NCBI RefSeq assembly: GCF_013623835.1
Contig: NZ_JABKDE010000003.1
Location: 186,001 to 250,000 of the forward strand
Origin: Brevibacterium oceani
GTDB lineage: Bacteria > Actinomycetota > Actinomycetes > Actinomycetales > Brevibacteriaceae
Reading direction: 5' to 3'
DNA: 64,000 nt
The notes under the pieces were generated by a model. That model was not told the origin of the DNA. It ran no database searches and saw only the letters and a program-made list of their open reading frames with translations. The position numbers and the translations under genes were made by a program. The stretch's first letter is position 1. The number at the start of each line of letters is the position of its first letter. Shown here piece by piece: positions 1-9,356 of the stretch.

Positions 1-835
1 TGCGCACGCAGACACCGACGCCGAGGTGGTCACCGCCACCGATGGCAACCACGGTCGAGCCGTGGATCGGTTCGACCGGGAGGCGGGACACCCGGCCCGT
101 ATCTTCGTGCCGGCTGGCGGCATCCACCCGAGCGCCATTGCCGCGATCCGCAGTGAAGGTGCCGAAGTCGTCGAGCTCGAGGCCAACTACGACCAGACCG
201 TCACAGCGGCCGCCGACTACGCGGCCGCCAACGGCGGGGTGCTCGTCCAGGACACCGCGTGGGAGGGCTACGAAGAGGTCCCCGGATGGATCGTCGACGG
301 CTACTCGACGCTGTTCCGTGAGATCGACGCTCAGCTGAGAGAGGCCGGCCATCACGCGCCCGATCTGGTGTGCGTGCCGACCGGGGTCGGCTCCCTGCTG
401 CAGGCCGCGCTCGCGCACTACCGGCGGGCGAACGCCGGCGGCGATACGGCTGTCGTGTCCGTCGAGACGGAAGCCGCGGCGTGCATGGGGCCGAGTCTCG
501 AATCAGGTCACCCCGTGACGGTGGAGACCGGGAAGACGATCATGTCCGGGCTCAACTGCGGAATCCCCTCCTCGCTGGCGTGGCCCGTGATTCGCAACGG
601 CCTCGACGCCGCGGTGACGGTCGGCGACGCCGCCGCGATCGATGCCGCCCACCGGCTCGCCGATCTCGGGGTGGCCGCGGGACCCTGCGGAGCCGCCTCG
701 TTGGCAGGGGCCCGGGAAGCACTCATCGGCGCGGACGCGGAAACCCGTCGTCGGCACCTGAGGGTGGACGCCGACAGCGTCATCGTCCTCACCATCACGG
801 AGGGGTCCGAAGCCAACCCGGTGCCCGACGCCTGA
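1..835 (+). CDS. dpaL: Diaminopropionate ammonia-lyase, 3' part
   Basis: PLP-dependent lyase of the tryptophan synthase beta/threonine dehydratase fold. It is expected to convert 2,3-diaminopropionate to pyruvate and ammonia in the cytoplasm. The reading frame is open to the left edge, so the N-terminus, including the PLP lysine, lies outside the window. The visible part starts with ATDGNHGRA, the family's substrate-binding loop, followed by QDTAWEGYEEVPGWIVDGY, which is nearly diagnostic for this enzyme. Further on are GVGS and a C-terminal TEGSE that binds the PLP phosphate or ring. The stop is at 833-835. The next gene is convergent. Threonine-dehydratase-like paralogues are the alternative, but the QDTAWEGYEE block argues for DpaL. 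Confidence 0.85.
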   Translation, partial: AHADTDAEVVTATDGNHGRAVDRFDREAGHPARIFVPAGGIHPSAIAAIRSEGAEVVELEANYDQTVTAAADYAAANGGVLVQDTAWEGYEEVPGWIVDGYSTLFREIDAQLREAGHHAPDLVCVPTGVGSLLQAALAHYRRANAGGDTAVVSVETEAAACMGPSLESGHPVTVETGKTIMSGLNCGIPSSLAWPVIRNGLDAAVTVGDAAAIDAAHRLADLGVAAGPCGAASLAGAREALIGADAETRRRHLRVDADSVIVLTITEGSEANPVPDA

Positions 836-895
836 GGCTCGAAGCCTGAAGTCTGTCGCCTGAGTCGCGCCGGCACCGGGGAGGCTTCGCCGCGA

Positions 896-2431
896 TCAGC
901 TCGTCACTGGTCCTCGTCGTCTCGCTCGGAGACCGAGGATCAGATCGATGATGAGGAACACCACGAGGCTGCTTCCCACCATCGGCAGGAACACACCGAT
1001 GCCGATCGCGGCGAGAACGACCGCCCCGAGTCCCCACCACGGCGCGCCTCGCAGTGCTCCTTGGGGTGGGAGGACCCCGAAGCGCCTCGACGGGTCGTGC
1101 TTCGGGCGGCGCTGCCACCACATGAGGTAGCCCCAGACCACCATCGAGGCGATGCCGATGGCGAGGACGAAGAGCACGATCTGGTTGGCCAGTCCGAACA
1201 GGGAGCCCATATGCAGGTCGATGCCCCAGCGGGCGAGCTTCGCCGCGATGCCGTAGTCGGCGAAGTCGACGCGATCGGCGACCTCCATCGTTCTCGGGTC
1301 GAAGGCGACTGCGTCGACCTTCGTGGGGAAGCTGCGCTGGATCTCATGGACCACCCACGCCGAGTTCGCTTCCGCGGGCGGCAGAATCTCGACCTGACCG
1401 GTGTCGATGTTGACCCCGTGCGCCATGGACAGCATCATGTCGAAATCGGCGGGATCGACCTCGGACGCTGCCGACGCAGCGCCGGGTCCCGTGCCGTCCA
1501 TGTGCCCCTCATGGCCTTCGTGACCGGAATGGCCTTCGTAGCCTTCGTGGCCGGATTGGTCAACGGCACTGCCGGCATCAGCCGAACCCGTAGCCGACTC
1601 CCCCGCGAGCTCCGTCGAGACCGCCGGCGTCTCCCAGCTCAGTGCCGCACGCAGCTGCGTGACGTTCTCGCCGCCGAGCTGGGACCAGGTGATTCCGGTA
1701 GCGGAGAGGAACAGCATCCCGATCGCCGCCCAGATGCCGACCGAGGCGTGCCAGGAGAAGGTGCGTCGCAGGCCCGTATGCTTTCGGCTCGGGCGCAGCA
1801 TCTGTCCTGGTCGGCGGGTTCGTCTTGCCCGTTGGATCCAGAGCACGAGACCCGCGGCTGCGACGATCCCCAGCCATGAAGCGGCCAGTTCGCTGTAGAG
1901 ACGTCCGACATCGCCGAGGTGGAGGCTGCGGTGCAGCTGGTCGATCCACGTCCGCAGCGGCAGGGCTCCCGAGGTTCCATACACGGTGAGGTCACCGACC
2001 ACCTCGGCGGTGGAAGGGTCGACGAAGATCGCCCGGGATTCGCTCTCCCCCAGGCTGGGGTCGGCGTACATCACCCGGGTGGTGTCTCCGGGCTCGGGGG
2101 CCGGGCGCACCGCCGAGGGCTCGGCACCGCCGCCGATCGTCGCGTTCGCGGACTCGATCTGCGCGGCCAGCGGAAGCGGGTGATCGGTCGGGGGAACGCT
2201 CAGCTGGTCGGCGTAGACCACCTTTTCCAGTTGCGGACTGATCGCGTAGGCCGCCCCGCTGAGCGCAGCGATGAGGATGAACGGGCCGATGAGGATGCCC
2301 GCGTAGAAGTGGAGGCGGCGCAGGAGCGGGCCGAACCATGGAGCGGAGCGCCGGTCCGATTGTCGTTCGTTCCGGCCGTCGGTGAAGGCTTGGCCCGAGT
2401 TTTCGGGCATGGTGTCAGAGGGTGTTGTCAT
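896..2431 (-). CDS. PepSY-domain transmembrane protein with His-rich loop
   Basis: A 511-residue membrane protein of the PepSY-associated TM helix (PiuB-like) family, often linked to iron/siderophore reduction or copper handling. A first TM lies at about residues 36-58 (HFYAGILIGPFILIAALSGA, the family's HxxAG signature). A PepSY-like domain follows, then TM helices near residues 190, 230 and 405-430 and a final hydrophobic pair at 465-500. The extracytoplasmic segment at about 290-312 is unusual: repeated GHEG units with many His residues and a Met, a plausible metal-binding patch. It lies downstream of another His-rich membrane protein on the same strand, 125 bp apart, so the two may be co-transcribed. 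The function is inferred, and the transported or reduced ligand is unknown. Confidence 0.8.
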   Translation of the reverse strand: MTTPSDTMPENSGQAFTDGRNERQSDRRSAPWFGPLLRRLHFYAGILIGPFILIAALSGAAYAISPQLEKVVYADQLSVPPTDHPLPLAAQIESANATIGGGAEPSAVRPAPEPGDTTRVMYADPSLGESESRAIFVDPSTAEVVGDLTVYGTSGALPLRTWIDQLHRSLHLGDVGRLYSELAASWLGIVAAAGLVLWIQRARRTRRPGQMLRPSRKHTGLRRTFSWHASVGIWAAIGMLFLSATGITWSQLGGENVTQLRAALSWETPAVSTELAGESATGSADAGSAVDQSGHEGYEGHSGHEGHEGHMDGTGPGAASAASEVDPADFDMMLSMAHGVNIDTGQVEILPPAEANSAWVVHEIQRSFPTKVDAVAFDPRTMEVADRVDFADYGIAAKLARWGIDLHMGSLFGLANQIVLFVLAIGIASMVVWGYLMWWQRRPKHDPSRRFGVLPPQGALRGAPWWGLGAVVLAAIGIGVFLPMVGSSLVVFLIIDLILGLRARRRGPVTS

Positions 2432-2556
2432 GTTGATGCTTTCTGTCGGATCTGCGCTGAGGCAGACCCAGGCGACCAGGGCAGACCTGATCGACCGGGT
2501 GCGGTCAGCAGAGATCGCATCGGCTCACGGGAGCCGATGTACGGATGTGATGGGTG

Positions 2557-3279
2557 TCAGAAAGCAGGCTGTGGTGGGCCCCGCTGCAGTACCGGGGACC
2601 GGAGCACGCCGAGGCTGCGCGGCACCACCGGTTCGACGCTGACCTGCGCACGTGGTCCGGATATCGGTGTCCGCAGGAGGATGAGTCGCGGGATGATCGC
2701 CCCGATGATGAGGCGGGCGAACTCGCCGAGCATGACCGGCAGCCGCTCGGCCCAGTAGATCATCGCGATCGTCACGATCCCGGCGATGCAGTGGGACAGG
2801 AGCATGGCGGGTGAGGCGTGGGAATGCATCGCGTGCTCGGTGGCCATGGTTGTGTCCGTGGTCGGCACTGACGCGTGCGCGGCGTGAGCTCCCTGCATCG
2901 AGTGAGCTCCGGGCATCGCCCGACCAACAGCGAGATGGGCCGAATGGCTGCCGAGGAGGCCGCTCAGCCAGCTGCCGGCCCCGGTCGCACCGGTCTGGGC
3001 GAACAGGGAGAAGAGCAGGTGGAACAGGGCTTGGCTGACCCCGACCGAAACCGCCAGTCGCGGCAGCGAGAGTCGCCGTCCGGCGAGGAGGACGCAGACG
3101 AGACTCGACAGCGCCAGCGGCACGATGATGCCCATCGCAGTCGGGAGGGCTCCCCCGCCGAGCAGGTGCGAGGTCAGCGCGACGAAGGTCGCCGCTGCCG
3201 CGGCCAGGATGCCGCGTAGTGTGCGCCGGTGCCTGGCTCTCATCTCCACCGGTTCATTGTCACACAGCGGGCCGTGCAC
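2557..3279 (-). CDS. His/Met-rich integral membrane protein, unknown function
   Basis: A 240-residue protein with about five hydrophobic segments (residues 22-42, 47-68, 74-96, 168-188 and 196-215). Between TM3 and TM4 lies an extracytoplasmic stretch (about 108-165) with many His and Met residues, such as HSMQGAHAAH and EHAMHSHASP. I do not recognise a named family. The GTG start at 3279 is chosen because AAAGGA precedes it by about 7 nt; an internal ATG at 3243 has GGTGGAG too close to work well. It lies upstream of the PepSY protein, which also has a His-rich loop, so a joint role in copper or other metal handling is plausible but not shown. Confidence 0.65.
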   Translation of the reverse strand: MHGPLCDNEPVEMRARHRRTLRGILAAAAATFVALTSHLLGGGALPTAMGIIVPLALSSLVCVLLAGRRLSLPRLAVSVGVSQALFHLLFSLFAQTGATGAGSWLSGLLGSHSAHLAVGRAMPGAHSMQGAHAAHASVPTTDTTMATEHAMHSHASPAMLLSHCIAGIVTIAMIYWAERLPVMLGEFARLIIGAIIPRLILLRTPISGPRAQVSVEPVVPRSLGVLRSPVLQRGPPQPAF

Positions 3280-3327
3280 ACTCGTTTCCTTTGCCGTGCC
3301 GGCTGGACCCTTCCCGGTTGAAAAGGC

Positions 3328-6300
3328 TCACCCCTCCAGCAGGCCCTTGATGTCCGCGGCCGAGATCACCTCGCTGAACGCGCTGCCCTCGTCCATGAGC
3401 GCGGTGAACAGTTCGGCCTTCTTCGTCTGCAGCGCGAGCACCTTCTCTTCGATCGTGTTCTCGGCGACGAGTCGATAGACCATGACCTGCCGGGTCTGTC
3501 CGATGCGGTGCGTCCGGTCGACGGCCTGATTCTCGGCCGCGGGATTCCACCACGGGTCGAGCAGGAACACGTAGTCAGCCTCGGTGAGGGTGAGTCCGAA
3601 TCCGCCGGCCTTGAGGCTGATGAGGAACACGGGAGCGCTGCCCTCACGGAAGGCTTCGATGACCTTCGTCCGATCCGTCGTGGACCCGTCGAGGTAGACG
3701 TAGTCGATCCCGTTGTCCTCGAGTTCGGCCGCCACCGCACGTAGGTAGCTCGTGAACTGACTGAACACGAGCGCCCGGTGGCCCTCGTCGCCGACCTCGC
3801 GAAGATGGCTCATGAGCACACCGAGTTTACTCGAGGCGATCCCGGAGTCCGCATGCTCGGCGACGATCCCCGGATCGAGCGCGAGCATCCGCAGCAGGGT
3901 CAGCGACCGGAAGATCGCGAACCGGTTCTTCTCGAAGTCGCCGAGGAGGCCGAGCACCTGCTTGCGTTCGCGCTGCAGCACCGTGTCGTAGAGTCGCCGG
4001 TGCGCGGGTTCGAGTTCGACCGTGAGCACCTGTTCCTGCTTCTCCGGCAGGTCTGCGGCGACGAGGTCCTTGGTCCGGCGCAGCATGAAGGGTCGCAGCC
4101 GCGACCGCAGCCGATCCATCCGGCCCGGGGCCTCGCCCGATTCGATCGGCCGGACGAAGTCGTCTCTGAAGCGCTTCGCGTTCGGAAACAGTCCCGGCGA
4201 GGTGATCGCGGTCAGCGACCACACATCGGTGAGCGAATTCTCCATCGGCGTGCCCGTGATCGCCAGCCGGAACGGGGCCTCGAGCTGCCGGGCCGCTCGG
4301 TGCGTCTTCGCCTGGTGGTTCTTCATGAATTGGGCTTCGTCGAAGATGACGCCTGCCCAGTCGAGGTCGGCGAATTCGTCGATGTCGAGCCTCATCACCG
4401 CGTACGAGGTGACGACGATATCTGCGCCGGCGACCGCCTCGGTGACGGGGCTCTTCCGCTTCTTCGCGGTCGCCCCGACCTCGGTCACGCTCAGGTGCGG
4501 GGTGAACTTGCGCGCCTCGAGCACCCAGTTCGCCACCACCGAGGTGGGAGCGACGACGAGGAACGGAGCCCGGGTCTCGCGTTCGATCCGATCGTGGTCG
4601 ATGAGGGCGAGTGTCTGCAGGGTCTTGCCCAGACCCATATCGTCGGCGAGGATCCCGCCGAGGTGGTGCTGACGGAGGAATGCCAACCACCGGAATCCCT
4701 CCACCTGGTACGGCCGCAGCTGCGCGTTCACGGTGTCGGGTACGGCCACCTCGGCGATGGTGTCGAGATTGCGCAGCCCGTCGATGAGTTCGGACCACCG
4801 AGGATCGTCGGCGACGTCATCGGCGAGGTCCTCGAGCTCGTCGTACAGGGCGGTCTGATAGCGGCTGATCTGCGGGTTCTCCGGCGAGAAGCCGTCGAGG
4901 GCGTTCGCCTCGGCGAGCAGTTCGCGCAGTCGGTCGAAGGCGGGGTTGTCCAGGGAGAAGAACGATCCGTCCTCGAGGATGAGGTGCGACTGCTCCTGCG
5001 CGAGTGCCGTGAACAGGTCGACGAAGGGGATCTCGCAGCCGTCGACGGAGACGTCGATACCGAGGTCGAACCAGTCCGAGTCATCGGTCGCCTCCGTGCG
5101 GACGCTCACCTGCGGGGTCGCATCGAGTTCGCGGAAGTCGGGGGCGTTGTCGCTGTCTGCGTAGGTGACGGTGACGTCGTCGAGCTCGTGGAATCGGGGC
5201 AGGACCCGGGTGCTGTAGGTGGCGGCATCGATCCCGGTCAGGGTGGTCGATTCGGTTCGGGCGGCGTCGGGGTCGATGGCGCGCAGCCGGCGGAGCACTG
5301 CGTGTTCGAACTTCTGGTCGCGGCCGCGCACTTGGTCGGACAGTTCGCTGTGGTGGGGCACCAAGGGGAACGTCCGTTGCGGCGAATAGTAGGTCCATGA
5401 CCAGGTCAGACGCATTGTCGGAGTGGCTGGGCTCTGGCCGCGGCCGCGCTTGTCGGAGCCGCGTGTGGCTGGGTCGCGCTTGTCGGGGCCTTCGTAGCTG
5501 ATGTGGAGATTGAGATGCGGGGACTTCTCGACGGGCAGGTCGACGGATCCGTCGCTGCTGATGACCCGCTGGCCGCCGGAACCGGTGCCGGCTCGGCGAT
5601 CGTCATTTCCCGGACTCTTGCTCGCCTCGCCCGCCCGGGGACGCCTGCCGCTCTCGCCGCGCCGGTCTGGTGGTGTCCGCAGCAGCGGGAGGACCCGGTC
5701 GACGAACTCACTGTGACCTTCCGCCGGGATTCTCGTCGAGGCGGGACCCTCCAGAAGAGTGCGCTGTGCCTCGGTCATCGGTTCGGTCAGCGGTGCGAGC
5801 GTGACCACGGCCTTCGACGTGCCCGCCATCTCCAGGCTGTACACGCCGCCGAGCCCGATGGGTCGGACATCGCTGTCCTGCACGGGTTGTCCGTCGATGG
5901 CGACGTCGGTTCTCAGGACGAGGCCATCGTCGCTGCGTGTGACGTCGAGGTGGAATTCGGCCCATTGCGCCAGTCGAACCGTGATCTGCTTGTCGGCACT
6001 GACGAGGGGAATATCGAGGTCAGCAGCCTGGCCGAGAAGCTCCCACAGGAACGGCGAGCCGAAGTCGTCGAGTCGGATCGTTGCGGCCGACTGCGCATGT
6101 CCGAACCCGCCGAGGCCGTCGTCGAGGGTGACCAATCGATAGAACCATTCGAATTGGTCGGGTTCGAATCGAGAGGCATTGATCCGCGATGCGAACCAGT
6201 GCCATCCCGCCTGCCCCTTGATCCAGTTGTTCTTCGCGCCTGGAATGAGTGGCCGGATGTGCAGCTGCGGATCGGCTTCGGCGGGAATGTCGGCGGCTTT

Positions 6301-6804
6301 GATCCTCGATGGTTCCCTGTTGAAATAGCTGCGTTGCGGGGGACGGTGGAGTTCGAAGCCGAGTGCCATGGTCTCGGGCTGCGCGCTCGTCCGTTGCGCG
6401 GCCTCAACGATGCGGTCGAGTCGCTGCCTCCACTCCGGCTTCTGGGAACGACGAGCCGGTGGTCGCCCACCGCCGATGATCGCCGAGGTCCGCTGTTCGA
6501 GCATCTTCTGATTGTTCACGAGCAGCACGGCGACGCAGTGTTTGCAGTCATCGCCGACCGGGCAGGTGCAGACGGTATCAACGATCTCGCCGGGTTCGTC
6601 ATCGTCAAAATCGTCAAACGTGATCGTGGTTTCATAGAGCCCGGTCGAGCCCGCGACATCGGCGACGAGCTGCCGGTCGAGTTCGTGCCAGACGATCCGC
6701 AGCACCTGGCCCTTCCGCGCGTAGTCGCTGCCACGGGCGAAGGTGCCGGGGTCGACGAGGCTCTTCAGCACTTCTCTCGGGACGACTGTCATGGCGCGAT
6801 CCAT
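3328..6804 (-). CDS. SWIM zinc-finger SNF2-family helicase
   Basis: A 1158-residue SWI2/SNF2 ATPase of the bacterial HepA/RapA-like group, expected to translocate on duplex DNA or remodel protein-DNA complexes. An N-terminal SWIM zinc finger is visible as C79-x-C81-x5-C87-x-H89. A long middle region of about 600 residues holds the family's SNF2-associated domain. The helicase core begins near residue 715: DDMGLGKT (motif I, about 720), FDEAQ (motif II, about 823), ITGTPMEN (motif III), then the second lobe with LISLKAGGFGLTLTEA and DPWWNPAAENQAVDRTHRIGQ (motifs V and VI). All motifs are intact. The start could also be the ATG at 6792. It stands alone between unrelated genes. Confidence 0.92.
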   Translation of the reverse strand: MDRAMTVVPREVLKSLVDPGTFARGSDYARKGQVLRIVWHELDRQLVADVAGSTGLYETTITFDDFDDDEPGEIVDTVCTCPVGDDCKHCVAVLLVNNQKMLEQRTSAIIGGGRPPARRSQKPEWRQRLDRIVEAAQRTSAQPETMALGFELHRPPQRSYFNREPSRIKAADIPAEADPQLHIRPLIPGAKNNWIKGQAGWHWFASRINASRFEPDQFEWFYRLVTLDDGLGGFGHAQSAATIRLDDFGSPFLWELLGQAADLDIPLVSADKQITVRLAQWAEFHLDVTRSDDGLVLRTDVAIDGQPVQDSDVRPIGLGGVYSLEMAGTSKAVVTLAPLTEPMTEAQRTLLEGPASTRIPAEGHSEFVDRVLPLLRTPPDRRGESGRRPRAGEASKSPGNDDRRAGTGSGGQRVISSDGSVDLPVEKSPHLNLHISYEGPDKRDPATRGSDKRGRGQSPATPTMRLTWSWTYYSPQRTFPLVPHHSELSDQVRGRDQKFEHAVLRRLRAIDPDAARTESTTLTGIDAATYSTRVLPRFHELDDVTVTYADSDNAPDFRELDATPQVSVRTEATDDSDWFDLGIDVSVDGCEIPFVDLFTALAQEQSHLILEDGSFFSLDNPAFDRLRELLAEANALDGFSPENPQISRYQTALYDELEDLADDVADDPRWSELIDGLRNLDTIAEVAVPDTVNAQLRPYQVEGFRWLAFLRQHHLGGILADDMGLGKTLQTLALIDHDRIERETRAPFLVVAPTSVVANWVLEARKFTPHLSVTEVGATAKKRKSPVTEAVAGADIVVTSYAVMRLDIDEFADLDWAGVIFDEAQFMKNHQAKTHRAARQLEAPFRLAITGTPMENSLTDVWSLTAITSPGLFPNAKRFRDDFVRPIESGEAPGRMDRLRSRLRPFMLRRTKDLVAADLPEKQEQVLTVELEPAHRRLYDTVLQRERKQVLGLLGDFEKNRFAIFRSLTLLRMLALDPGIVAEHADSGIASSKLGVLMSHLREVGDEGHRALVFSQFTSYLRAVAAELEDNGIDYVYLDGSTTDRTKVIEAFREGSAPVFLISLKAGGFGLTLTEADYVFLLDPWWNPAAENQAVDRTHRIGQTRQVMVYRLVAENTIEEKVLALQTKKAELFTALMDEGSAFSEVISAADIKGLLEG

Positions 6805-6871
6805 GGCTCCAGTCTTCCATCCGCAGCTGACGCTGAGTTGCCCGGTCCGGCACGTTCGGGCCCAACCGTTC

Positions 6872-8149
6872 TCAGAAGACGACGTTGATCAGCAGGCGCA
6901 CCGACAGCGCGCACACCGAGACCACTCCGATAATGCCGAAGACGTTCTGCCACCACTTGTTGCGCAGGTTCTTCATCAGGCTTCTGTCATTGGCCATATA
7001 GACGATGAAAATCGCAAGGATCGGGGCCACAAGGACGGTGAGTGCCTGTGCCAGCACGATGAGCTGGACCGGCGACCCCTGGAACAGCATGGCGATCGCC
7101 AGCCCGAATGCTAGGACACATCCGCTGGTAATCCGCGCCGTCGTCGTCCCCGCCGAAGCACCCTTTCCGAAAGCGTCGGAGAGCATCGTACCTCCGGCGA
7201 TCGCATTGGGAATCATGGAGGAGATCGCCGAGCCGCAGAAGCCGAGTGCGAAGATGAATCCGCCGACCGGTCCGGCCAGAGGCTCGAAGACTTTGGCCAG
7301 TCCCGCGAAGGAATCGAGTTGGCTGCCGGTCTCGCCGAGCACGGCGGCTGCGACCACGATGACGAGGATGGTCATGATGCCGGGGGCCACGATCCCGGGA
7401 ATCGTATCGACGGCGGTGACGGTCCTGTACTCTTCAGCGGTCCGCTTCCTCTCCTTAGTCGCATACGAGGCGTAGAAGGCGGCGTTGATCGAGAAGTTCG
7501 TTCCGACCAGCGCGATGACGAGGATCCACGCACCGCTCGGCACCGTGGGAATGAGCGAGGACGCCGCCTGGGCCCAATCGGCACCGGAGACGAACGCACT
7601 GATCACGAAGCAGATCGCCATGATGGCGATCATCACCACGAGAACCTTCTCTACGACGGCGTACGTGCTCCTGATGAACAGAATCGCTGCAACGAACAGC
7701 GTGCAGATGAGCGACCACATCACCGGAGCCGTGCCCGGCACCAGCAGAGACAGCCCGAGTCCTGCGCCGACTGCATTGCCGACGGAGAAGCAGAGTGTGA
7801 TGAGGAAGACGCCGATGCCGGCGATCATTCCCATTGTCGTACCCAGCCGCTCCTTGATCGAAGTGATCAAGGAGACGGGAGATTGGATTCCGAGGCGCAC
7901 ACTCATATCAGTCAGAAAGATCATGAGGATGGTCGAAACGATGATCACCCAGATGAGGGTGTACTGATAGGCACTGCCGGCCTGCACCGCAGAGGCGAGA
8001 TTGCCAGGCCCGAACTGCCAAGCCCCCGCAACGAAGGCAGGACCGATCAGTGCAATGGTCTGCCACACAGAGCGTGGTTGCATAGCTGCGGGTGGAGTCT
8101 CGGCGGCCATTGTCGGGACGGTGCCCTTCCGGACGGCTTTCTGGGTCAT
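6872..8149 (-). CDS. Nramp-fold transporter lacking canonical metal-binding residues
   Basis: A 425-residue protein with about 11 TM helices and clear Nramp (SLC11) similarity over the first helix, but with changed key sites. The TM1 motif DPGN reads G47-P48-G49-N50, so the metal-binding Asp is Gly. In TM6 the canonical A-x-x-M-P-H is replaced by T217-N-F-S220-I-N222, so the metal-binding Met and the His are gone. True Nramp proteins move Mn2+ or Fe2+ with protons; this one probably does not. It is preceded by AAAGGAGG and lies 212 bp downstream of a DapA-family aldolase on the same strand, opposite a LacI regulator. This suggests uptake of an organic substrate for that aldolase, which is inference. 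Confidence 0.82.
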   Translation of the reverse strand: MTQKAVRKGTVPTMAAETPPAAMQPRSVWQTIALIGPAFVAGAWQFGPGNLASAVQAGSAYQYTLIWVIIVSTILMIFLTDMSVRLGIQSPVSLITSIKERLGTTMGMIAGIGVFLITLCFSVGNAVGAGLGLSLLVPGTAPVMWSLICTLFVAAILFIRSTYAVVEKVLVVMIAIMAICFVISAFVSGADWAQAASSLIPTVPSGAWILVIALVGTNFSINAAFYASYATKERKRTAEEYRTVTAVDTIPGIVAPGIMTILVIVVAAAVLGETGSQLDSFAGLAKVFEPLAGPVGGFIFALGFCGSAISSMIPNAIAGGTMLSDAFGKGASAGTTTARITSGCVLAFGLAIAMLFQGSPVQLIVLAQALTVLVAPILAIFIVYMANDRSLMKNLRNKWWQNVFGIIGVVSVCALSVRLLINVVF

Positions 8150-8186
8150 TGCACGCTCCTCCTTTGGAGCAGGACTTCATTGTCTC

Positions 8187-8202
8187 AACATTCACGTATG
8201 TT
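8187..8202. promoter_or_regulatory. Small inverted repeat upstream of the Nramp-like gene
   Basis: AACAT and ATGTT flank a 6-nt centre about 40 bp upstream of the transporter start. On the minus strand, TTGAAC followed 17 nt later by CAATGA could be a weak promoter over the same stretch. No regulator can be assigned, because the repeat does not resemble the AACGTT operator upstream of the aldolase. Confidence 0.25.
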
Positions 8203-8361
8203 CAATGACGCCGTCGCCACGGCGCCGGAGTGTTCTCGACGACGACTGCTCGAGAATCACTGCGTTGGGAAGCAGGGCCTGGTGCCAGCGGACCGGTGCC
8301 CACCGTCGGCAGACACCGATCCGCTGAAATCGCCGAAGCTCCGAATACTGACGGGAGACCC

Positions 8362-9297
8362 TCAGGCAGGAACGGCGGCGCGGCCGAGTCCGGCCGAGGC
8401 GAATGCCGCAGCGATCTCCTTGTCTGCGCCGTCTTGGAGCGGCAGGAGGGGCTCACGCACCGTGGCGTGATCGAGGATGCCGCGTGCCACGAGCCCCCAC
8501 TTGAGAGCAACTGTTCCTTCCATGTGCGAACCACGGTGGTAGACATTCTTCGTCACCGGAAGAAGCTTCTCGTGGATGGCATGTGCCCGATCGTAGTCAT
8601 GCGCCTTTCCTGCCTCGATGAGTTCGACGAGGAGCTCAGGGGCGATGTTGCCGTATCCGACAAGCAGGCCGTCGACGTCGAACATCGTCGGCAGCAGGTA
8701 CTCGTCGTGGCATGACAGGACCTGGAGTTCAGGATAGGCGGCACGCAGTGCAGGGATCTCCGTGTACCAGCGGCGCATGTTGCGTACGCCGTTCTTCGTC
8801 GCGAAGACACCTTCCTGCCCGGCGATGTCGAGCTGGGTGTCCAGATCGTAGGTGGCCTTCGTGTTGTCGGGGTACTGGAAGAGGATCATCGGCAGGCCGC
8901 TCTCCTCGTAGATCGCGCGGTAGCGTGTCTGCGGCGCGCCCTGCTGATAGCCGAATCGCAGCCAGCCGTGAGAGGGGTAGATGAGACCGGCGCTGGCACC
9001 AGCATCGACGGCTCGCTTGGCCTCTTCGGCGGCGACGGCGTTGCCCTCCTGAGTGATGCCCGCGATGATCGGGATCTCTCTATTCACGGAATCCCGGAAG
9101 GCCGTGATGACGTCCGCCTGCTCCTTCTGTGTCAGGAACGTTCCCTCGCCCGCATGTCCGAGAACGACGAGACTTTTGACTCCGTCAATGGAGCCGAGCC
9201 ATCCGCCGAGGCGCTTGATGGCCGCGAAATCGATCTCGCCGTCTTCGGTGAACGGGGTGACGGGTGCAGGGCTCAGTCCGCGCAGATCCAGTGACAT
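8362..9297 (-). CDS. DapA/dihydrodipicolinate synthase-family aldolase
   Basis: A 311-residue class I lyase of the N-acetylneuraminate lyase/DapA superfamily, a cytoplasmic TIM barrel that uses a lysine Schiff base with a 2-oxo acid. The GTTGE loop of DapA appears as GHAGEGT. The catalytic Tyr lies in FQYPDNT and the Schiff-base Lys in FATKNGVRN. The ATG at 9297 is preceded by AAGGAGG; upstream in-frame codons lie across the operator and promoter and are not used. The substrate is unknown; the GHAGE loop argues against true DapA. The gene is divergent from a LacI-type regulator, with a strong promoter and operator between them, and is followed by the Nramp-like transporter, so the three look like one sugar-acid-type module. 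Confidence 0.85.
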   Translation of the reverse strand: MSLDLRGLSPAPVTPFTEDGEIDFAAIKRLGGWLGSIDGVKSLVVLGHAGEGTFLTQKEQADVITAFRDSVNREIPIIAGITQEGNAVAAEEAKRAVDAGASAGLIYPSHGWLRFGYQQGAPQTRYRAIYEESGLPMILFQYPDNTKATYDLDTQLDIAGQEGVFATKNGVRNMRRWYTEIPALRAAYPELQVLSCHDEYLLPTMFDVDGLLVGYGNIAPELLVELIEAGKAHDYDRAHAIHEKLLPVTKNVYHRGSHMEGTVALKWGLVARGILDHATVREPLLPLQDGADKEIAAAFASAGLGRAAVPA

Positions 9298-9318
9298 TTC
9301 ATCCTCCTTGATTGATGT

Positions 9319-9344
9319 TGCAAACGTTCGCGGGAACGTTTGCA
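9319..9344. promoter_or_regulatory. LacI-family double operator
   Basis: A perfect inverted repeat: TGCAAACGTTC, 4-nt spacer GCGG, then GAACGTTTGCA. Each arm itself contains the LacI/GalR core AACGTT (9323-9328 and 9335-9340), with core centres 12 bp apart. It lies just downstream of the -10 box of the aldolase promoter and upstream of the aldolase ATG, where bound repressor would block transcription. The divergent LacI gene at 9460 is the obvious partner. Confidence 0.75.
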
Positions 9345-9356
9345 GGAACGATTTCA

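Noticed and set aside
3778..5400. Long plus-strand open frame opposite the SNF2 helicase (540 codons)
   Set aside because: It is a frame shadow of the helicase gene, whose motifs are all intact on the other strand; the plus frame is rich in Arg, Asp and Val with no family features.
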